NCBI GenBank assembly: GCA_964551545.1
Contig: CAZKCT010000001.1
Span: forward strand, 1-64,000
DNA: 64,000 bases
Source: Thiopontia sp964551545
Lineage (GTDB): Bacteria; Pseudomonadota; Gammaproteobacteria; GCF-002020875
Direction: 5' to 3'
The position numbers were made by a program, and so were the translations under genes. Positions within the stretch are counted from its first letter, which is position 1. Each line of letters opens with the position of its first letter. The notes under the pieces were generated by a model. The model searched no databases. It worked only from the letters and a program-made list of their open reading frames with translations, and was not told where the DNA came from. This document shows, piece after piece, positions 60,700-64,000 of the stretch.

Positions 60700-61437
60700 A
60701 TGGCAGTAAAAATCGAAAAGAAAATCGTCAGTTATCAGGTGGTCGAAGAGGAGACCGCTGTAGAGGAGAGCGCAGCATCGAAGGTCGCCTGTGGTGCTGA
60801 AGAGGACACCAGTAATGTGATCCAGATGCACGAAAAGCTGGAGCGTCCTGATCATCTGGTGGGTTCTACCTACAAGATCAAGACACCGCTCTCTGAGCAT
60901 GCGCTCTATGTCACTATCAATGACATCCTCCTCAATGAGGGTACCGACCATGAGCAGCGTCGTCCGTTTGAGGTTTTTATTAACTCCAAGAATATGGACC
61001 ACTTCCAGTGGATTGTTGCACTGACCCGAATCATCTCTGCGGTCTTCCGCAAGGGTGGTGATGTCACCTTCCTGGTGGAGGAGCTGCGCTCCGTATTTGA
61101 TCCGCGTGGTGGCTACTTCAAGAAGGGCGGTAAGTACATGCCCTCTCTGGTCGCTGAGATTGGGGACTGTATTGAGTGCCACCTGCGCTTCATCGGCATG
61201 TTGGGTGGAGACTGCATGGATGACAACCAGAAGGCCTTCCTCGACAAGAAGCGGGCAGAGTTTGAGGGACAGCAGAAGAAGGCAGAGGTTCCTGCGGCAG
61301 CAGAGAGTACAGCAACGGAAGAGAAGAGCAGCTTCCCTGCGGGGGCACAGCTTTGTGCCAAATGCAGCACCAAAGCAGTGGTGAAGATGGATGGCTGCAT
61401 GACCTGTCTGAATTGTGGTGAGAGTAAATGCGGATAG
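60700..61437 (+). CDS. nrdJb: ribonucleotide reductase class II, C-terminal subunit (NrdJb)
   Basis: A 245-residue protein with the TSCPD-type domain (YVTINDILLNEGTDHEQRRPFEVFINSKN..., VTFLVEELRSVFDPRGGYF) and a C-terminal cysteine cluster: LCAKCSTKAVV, then CMTCLNCGESKCG. In one-gene class II enzymes this cysteine tail re-reduces the active site, so this subunit very likely completes NrdJa, 32 bp upstream. A 12-bp direct repeat (ATTGTGGTGAGA) covers its 3' end and the next 16 bp. Confidence 0.9.
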   Translation: MAVKIEKKIVSYQVVEEETAVEESAASKVACGAEEDTSNVIQMHEKLERPDHLVGSTYKIKTPLSEHALYVTINDILLNEGTDHEQRRPFEVFINSKNMDHFQWIVALTRIISAVFRKGGDVTFLVEELRSVFDPRGGYFKKGGKYMPSLVAEIGDCIECHLRFIGMLGGDCMDDNQKAFLDKKRAEFEGQQKKAEVPAAAESTATEEKSSFPAGAQLCAKCSTKAVVKMDGCMTCLNCGESKCG

Positions 61438-61474
61438 TTGGATTGTGGTGAGATAAGTTTCCTCCGTAGGTCTT

Positions 61475-61513
61475 GCCCGGCACGAAAATGGAATTTTGCG
61501 TCGGGCGATTTTT
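61475..61513 (+). terminator. intrinsic terminator after nrdJb
   Basis: GCCCGGCACGAAAAT and ATTTTGCGTCGGGC form a long stem with one small bulge around GGA, followed by GATTTTT. Good form for a Rho-independent terminator on the plus strand. Confidence 0.75.
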
Positions 61514-61557
61514 AACGGGAAACGGTCAGTAGAAGACTATAGAAAAAGGAAAAGAAG

Positions 61558-62229
61558 ATGATCAAGCGATGGATGCAGAAGATCGGAATGGCGATCCTCG
61601 GTGCAGCACTGGTGGTTCCTGTGGCGGCTGCACAAGACTATAGCCGGTATGGGTACCGTAGCTCGCCCTACAAGGCGCCTGCGCCGATGCGCCGCTACCA
61701 GCCGATTCGTCAGGCGACACCGGACCAGATGCTGCGTCAGGGGGTGGAGCAGACATTCTCCTATCTGCGCCGGACAGGGAGTACCGATCTCTCCAATGTG
61801 CTTGATTTTGTCAATAAAGAGCTCGGCCCCTACTTTGATTTTGAGTACATGACTCGCCTCGCTGCAGGCAAGATGGCTAAGGAACTGACCGATGAGCAGA
61901 TCAAGAAGCTGTCGAAAAAGCTGGAAGAGATGTTCATGACGGCACTGGGGCAGCAGATTGCCACCTACGCCTATACCAATCACCGCGTCACCTTCTATCC
62001 AGCCAAGCGCTCCCGTTTTGGCAAAGAGGTGAGTGTTGCGGCCCGGATCACCCACCCTCGTGGATTCCCCATCAAGATCACCTTCCGGTTCCATCCGACC
62101 AAAAAAGGGTGGAAGATCTATGATGTCTCCGCGAACAACAACAGTGCGGTGATGTACTACCGGAAGCAGCTGGCGATGATTGCACAGCGTTATGGCATGG
62201 ATGCTTTGTTAAAGAAGACGGACGGATAA
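61558..62229 (+). CDS. MlaC-family periplasmic phospholipid-binding protein (second copy)
   Basis: A 223-residue MlaC/Ttg2D-like protein with a signal peptide (IGMAILGAALVVPVAAAQD) and an additional Tyr/Arg/Pro-rich stretch (residues about 28-55) before the MlaC fold (NKELGPYFDFEYMTRLAAGKMAKELTDEQ; ITFRFHPTKKGWKIYDV). It is a paralogue of mlaC at 38962. No other mla gene is adjacent. Ribosome site AGGAAAAGAAG. It may serve another MCE system elsewhere in the genome, or feed the same Mla machine. Confidence 0.88.
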   Translation: MIKRWMQKIGMAILGAALVVPVAAAQDYSRYGYRSSPYKAPAPMRRYQPIRQATPDQMLRQGVEQTFSYLRRTGSTDLSNVLDFVNKELGPYFDFEYMTRLAAGKMAKELTDEQIKKLSKKLEEMFMTALGQQIATYAYTNHRVTFYPAKRSRFGKEVSVAARITHPRGFPIKITFRFHPTKKGWKIYDVSANNNSAVMYYRKQLAMIAQRYGMDALLKKTDG

Positions 62230-62241
62230 GGAGATCGAGGA

Positions 62242-62373
62242 ATGAATGGAACAACAATTTTTCTATTGATGAGTGTGGTATCAGTGATTGCGGTCTTTGC
62301 GCTCCACTGCAAATCATATAGCCGCAGCTCCTGTAATGCGGTGCTGAGAGGTGCTCTCTCGAAGGGGAAGTAG
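62242..62373 (+). CDS. 43-residue small membrane protein, unknown
   Basis: The ORF MNGTTIFLLMSVVSVIAVFALHCKSYS... has one hydrophobic segment (about residues 4-21) and a basic, Ser/Cys-containing tail. A strong ribosome site, AAGGAG, lies 8 nt before the ATG. It starts 12 bp after the MlaC-like gene, so it is probably in the same transcript, and a terminator follows. No family recognised. Confidence 0.5.
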   Translation: MNGTTIFLLMSVVSVIAVFALHCKSYSRSSCNAVLRGALSKGK

Positions 62374-62401
62374 TGGTTAAGGGCTAGGGGGAAGCAACCC
62401 A

Positions 62402-62438
62402 AAAAGGCCGGAGTCGGACTACCTGACTCCGGCCTTTT
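62402..62438. terminator. bidirectional intrinsic terminator between the small ORF and pyrE
   Basis: AAAAGGCCGGAGTC (62402-62415) and GACTCCGGCCTTTT (62425-62438) form a perfect 14-bp stem with a 9-nt loop. A-run and T-run on either side allow it to work on both strands for the two convergent transcripts. Confidence 0.9.
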
Positions 62439-62458
62439 CTATTTGGCGTGTGGCTTGC

Positions 62459-63100
62459 TCAGGCGCCGTACTGCTCGCGGTACGCCTCGACCCTTTTCAG
62501 GTTCTCTTCCATGCCAGGCTTTTCGCTGAGATAGGTGATCAGATCGTTGAGTCCAACAATGCTGGCCACCTCGACCCCATATTGCGCCTCAACCTCCTGA
62601 ATGGCGGACTGCGCACCCTGTCCACGCTCCTGACGATCCAGCGAGATCACCACGCCACCAAATTCAGCGCCATTGGCCTGGATGATCTCAACCGATTCGC
62701 GCACGGAAGTACCGGCAGAGATCACATCATCGATCACCAGAATTTTCCCTTCCAGTGGAGCGCCAACAATGACACCCCCTTCACCGTGATCTTTTGCCTC
62801 TTTGCGATTGAAGGCGAAAGGCAGATCACGGCCATGCTCTTCGGCAAGGTAGGTGGCAGTCACCGCCGCCAGAGGAATTCCCTTGTAGGCGGGGCCATAG
62901 ATCAGATCAAACTCAATGCCGCTCTCGACGATGGCAGCGGCGTAGTATTTACCAAGCCGGGCCATCTGGGCACCGGTATTGAAGAGGCCGGCATTGAAGA
63001 AGTAGGGGCTGAGACGACCCGACTTCAGGGTGAATTCACCAAAGCGCAATACGTCGGCATCAATGGCAAAGTCGAGAAAATCCTTTTTGTAGTCTTGCAT
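62459..63100 (-). CDS. pyrE: orotate phosphoribosyltransferase
   Basis: Forms OMP from orotate and PRPP in pyrimidine synthesis. 213 residues from ATG 63100 (MQDYKKDFLDFAI), equal to the usual length. The PRPP-binding motif is ILVIDDVISAGTSVRE, and LKSGRLSPYFFNAG and YGPAYKGIPL are typical. The frame is open upstream without family sequence. It is divergent from the transporter gene. Confidence 0.97.
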   Translation of the reverse strand: MQDYKKDFLDFAIDADVLRFGEFTLKSGRLSPYFFNAGLFNTGAQMARLGKYYAAAIVESGIEFDLIYGPAYKGIPLAAVTATYLAEEHGRDLPFAFNRKEAKDHGEGGVIVGAPLEGKILVIDDVISAGTSVRESVEIIQANGAEFGGVVISLDRQERGQGAQSAIQEVEAQYGVEVASIVGLNDLITYLSEKPGMEENLKRVEAYREQYGA

Positions 63101-63179
63101 GGTGGTCGGGGCTCCGAAAATGGCTTGATCAAGGGGCGCATTATATACTCTCCCTCTTTCTAATTGATGGACCAATCGA

Positions 63180-64000
63180 ATGGGCAAAGCCACAAAAATT
63201 ACCTCTCTTGCTCAGGCGGTCCAGCTGTTTCGGGATAAGCGCCTACTCTGGATCTTCATCCTTGGCTTCTCCAGCGGTTTTCCCTGGGTATTGATTGGTT
63301 CCGCCATGACCGCCTGGCTGCAGGAGGCGGGGCTGACCCGTACCGCCATCGGATTCTTTGGCTCGGTGTTTGTGGTCTATGCCCTCAACTTCCTCTGGGC
63401 ACCGCTGTTGGATCGGCTCAAGGTGCCGTTGCTGGGGAGTCGCTTAGGGCAGCGTCGCTCCTGGATTGTGTTGATGCAGTGGATCATTTCTGCAGCAGCA
63501 ATACTGATCGGTTTGACCGATCCTGGTGTCAGTATCTTCTGGACCAGCCTACTGGCGTTGCTGATCGCCATCGCTTCGGCGACCCAGGATATTGCGGTCG
63601 ATGCCTACCGCATCGAGATTATCGGTGCGTCAGAGCAGGAGAAGATCCCCCATGCAGCGGCGATCACCACCAGTGGCTGGTGGACCGGTTTCAGTGTGCC
63701 GGGGGCAATGGCGCTCTATCTCTCCGATCTGCCGGGTGCAGATTGGTCGATGGTCTATGCAATGCTGGCCGGGTTGATGTTGTTGCTCTCGTGGCGAGTG
63801 TGGCGCATGCCAGAGCCGGAGAGTCACCGCGCTGAGGCGCAGCATGAGGCTGAGGCCCATTATGAAGAGGAGCTAGAGGAGCACCACCTTGCGGGCAGTG
63901 GGGAATCTCGTCACTGGATGGCGTGGTGGGCGGTTACCGTCGTCGAACCGTTTGCCGAGTTTTTTCGCCGCAATGGTTGGAAGCTGGCCATTGCGGTGCT
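63180..64000 (+). CDS. AmpG-like MFS transporter, 3' end beyond window
   Basis: The frame is open from ATG 63180 to the end of the window (273 codons). Several transmembrane helices are visible: WIFILGFSSGFPWVLIGSAMTAWL, FGSVFVVYALNFLWAPLLDRL and LLALLIAIASATQDIAVDAYRIE. The DRL..P..G.RLGQRRSW loop and the ATQDIAVDAYRIE helix are characteristic of the AmpG muropeptide-permease family. A hydrophilic His/Glu-rich loop follows helix 6 (63820-63900). AmpG imports anhydro-muropeptides for recycling. The start lies within the 79-bp region divergent from pyrE. Confidence 0.85.
   Translation, partial: MGKATKITSLAQAVQLFRDKRLLWIFILGFSSGFPWVLIGSAMTAWLQEAGLTRTAIGFFGSVFVVYALNFLWAPLLDRLKVPLLGSRLGQRRSWIVLMQWIISAAAILIGLTDPGVSIFWTSLLALLIAIASATQDIAVDAYRIEIIGASEQEKIPHAAAITTSGWWTGFSVPGAMALYLSDLPGADWSMVYAMLAGLMLLLSWRVWRMPEPESHRAEAQHEAEAHYEEELEEHHLAGSGESRHWMAWWAVTVVEPFAEFFRRNGWKLAIAV

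Noticed and set aside
1..64000. CRISPR arrays, rRNA genes, transposase or integrase genes, restriction systems, secondary-metabolite clusters
   Set aside because: None was seen. There are no regularly spaced direct repeats, no rRNA sequence and no recombinase motif in any of the supported genes.

Overview
The window is one scaffold piece from a free-standing chromosome of a gammaproteobacterium. The gene content and order are those of Gammaproteobacteria: miaB-ybeZ-ybeY-ybeX-lnt, leuS-lptE-holA, nadD-rsfS-rlmH, maf-rng-yhdP-tldD-pmbA, yrbG-kdsD-kdsC-lptCAB-rpoN-hpf and mlaFEDCB-murA-hisGDC. A split adenosylcobalamin-dependent ribonucleotide reductase (nrdJa/nrdJb), a short-form HisG, and linked ptsI and mgtE point away from the enterics, towards groups such as the Chromatiales/Thiotrichales-type sulfur oxidisers or pseudomonads. 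The genus cannot be fixed from this sequence. A 100-N gap shows that this is a draft assembly.

Layout. 1-5.3 kb: tRNA modification, rRNA maturation and lipoprotein acylation genes, a tRNA-Pro(CGG) gene split by the gap, and a 39-residue membrane peptide. 5.4-7.4 kb (minus strand): response regulator, diguanylate cyclase and a YbeL zinc-ribbon protein. 7.5-17.5 kb: leuS, lptE, holA, an unknown gene, modABC, proA, nadD, rsfS, rlmH. 17.5-26.3 kb: maf, rng, yhdP, tldD, pmbA. 26.3-35.8 kb (minus): mgtE, ptsI, hpf, rpoN, the lptBAC/kdsCD envelope block and a Ca/Na antiporter. 36-46.2 kb: an unknown gene, mlaFEDCB, a YadGH-type ABC exporter, murA, hisG, hisD, hisC. 46.2-51.1 kb: a GGDEF gene whose 5' end is broken by a 5-bp tandem repeat, a DegS-like protease, a Nif3/YbgI protein, a GFA-family protein and a double-HD/HD-GYP protein. 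51.3-55 kb: grxD behind a probable IscR site, an AT-richer accessory island with a toxin-antitoxin pair, rnt and argA. 55-64 kb: a metallo-hydrolase, a second HtrA-type protease, CbpA, nrdJa/nrdJb behind NrdR-like boxes, an MlaC paralogue, pyrE and the start of an AmpG-like transporter.

Main themes. Outer-membrane biogenesis is heavily represented: lptE, lptABC, kdsCD, mlaFEDCB, a second MlaC, yhdP, lnt, murA and two periplasmic proteases. Second-messenger signalling is present through two diguanylate cyclases and one HD-GYP protein.

The window is mostly housekeeping. I did not find a clear undescribed multi-gene system. The points that most deserve a second look are these: (1) a (TGATC)4 tract that breaks the frame between an upstream ATG and a membrane diguanylate cyclase, where loss of two units would restore one continuous reading frame; (2) a 28-nt insertion in the T-loop of tRNA-Pro(CGG), exactly where an assembly-graph branch lies; (3) three palindromic intergenic elements and a 33-bp dispersed repeat; (4) several genes with a -10-like hexamer 5-8 nt before the start codon and no Shine-Dalgarno, suggesting leaderless mRNAs; (5) a 24-bp tandem duplication inside the MCE domain of MlaD. 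All functions are read from protein motifs and gene order; no database search was possible.
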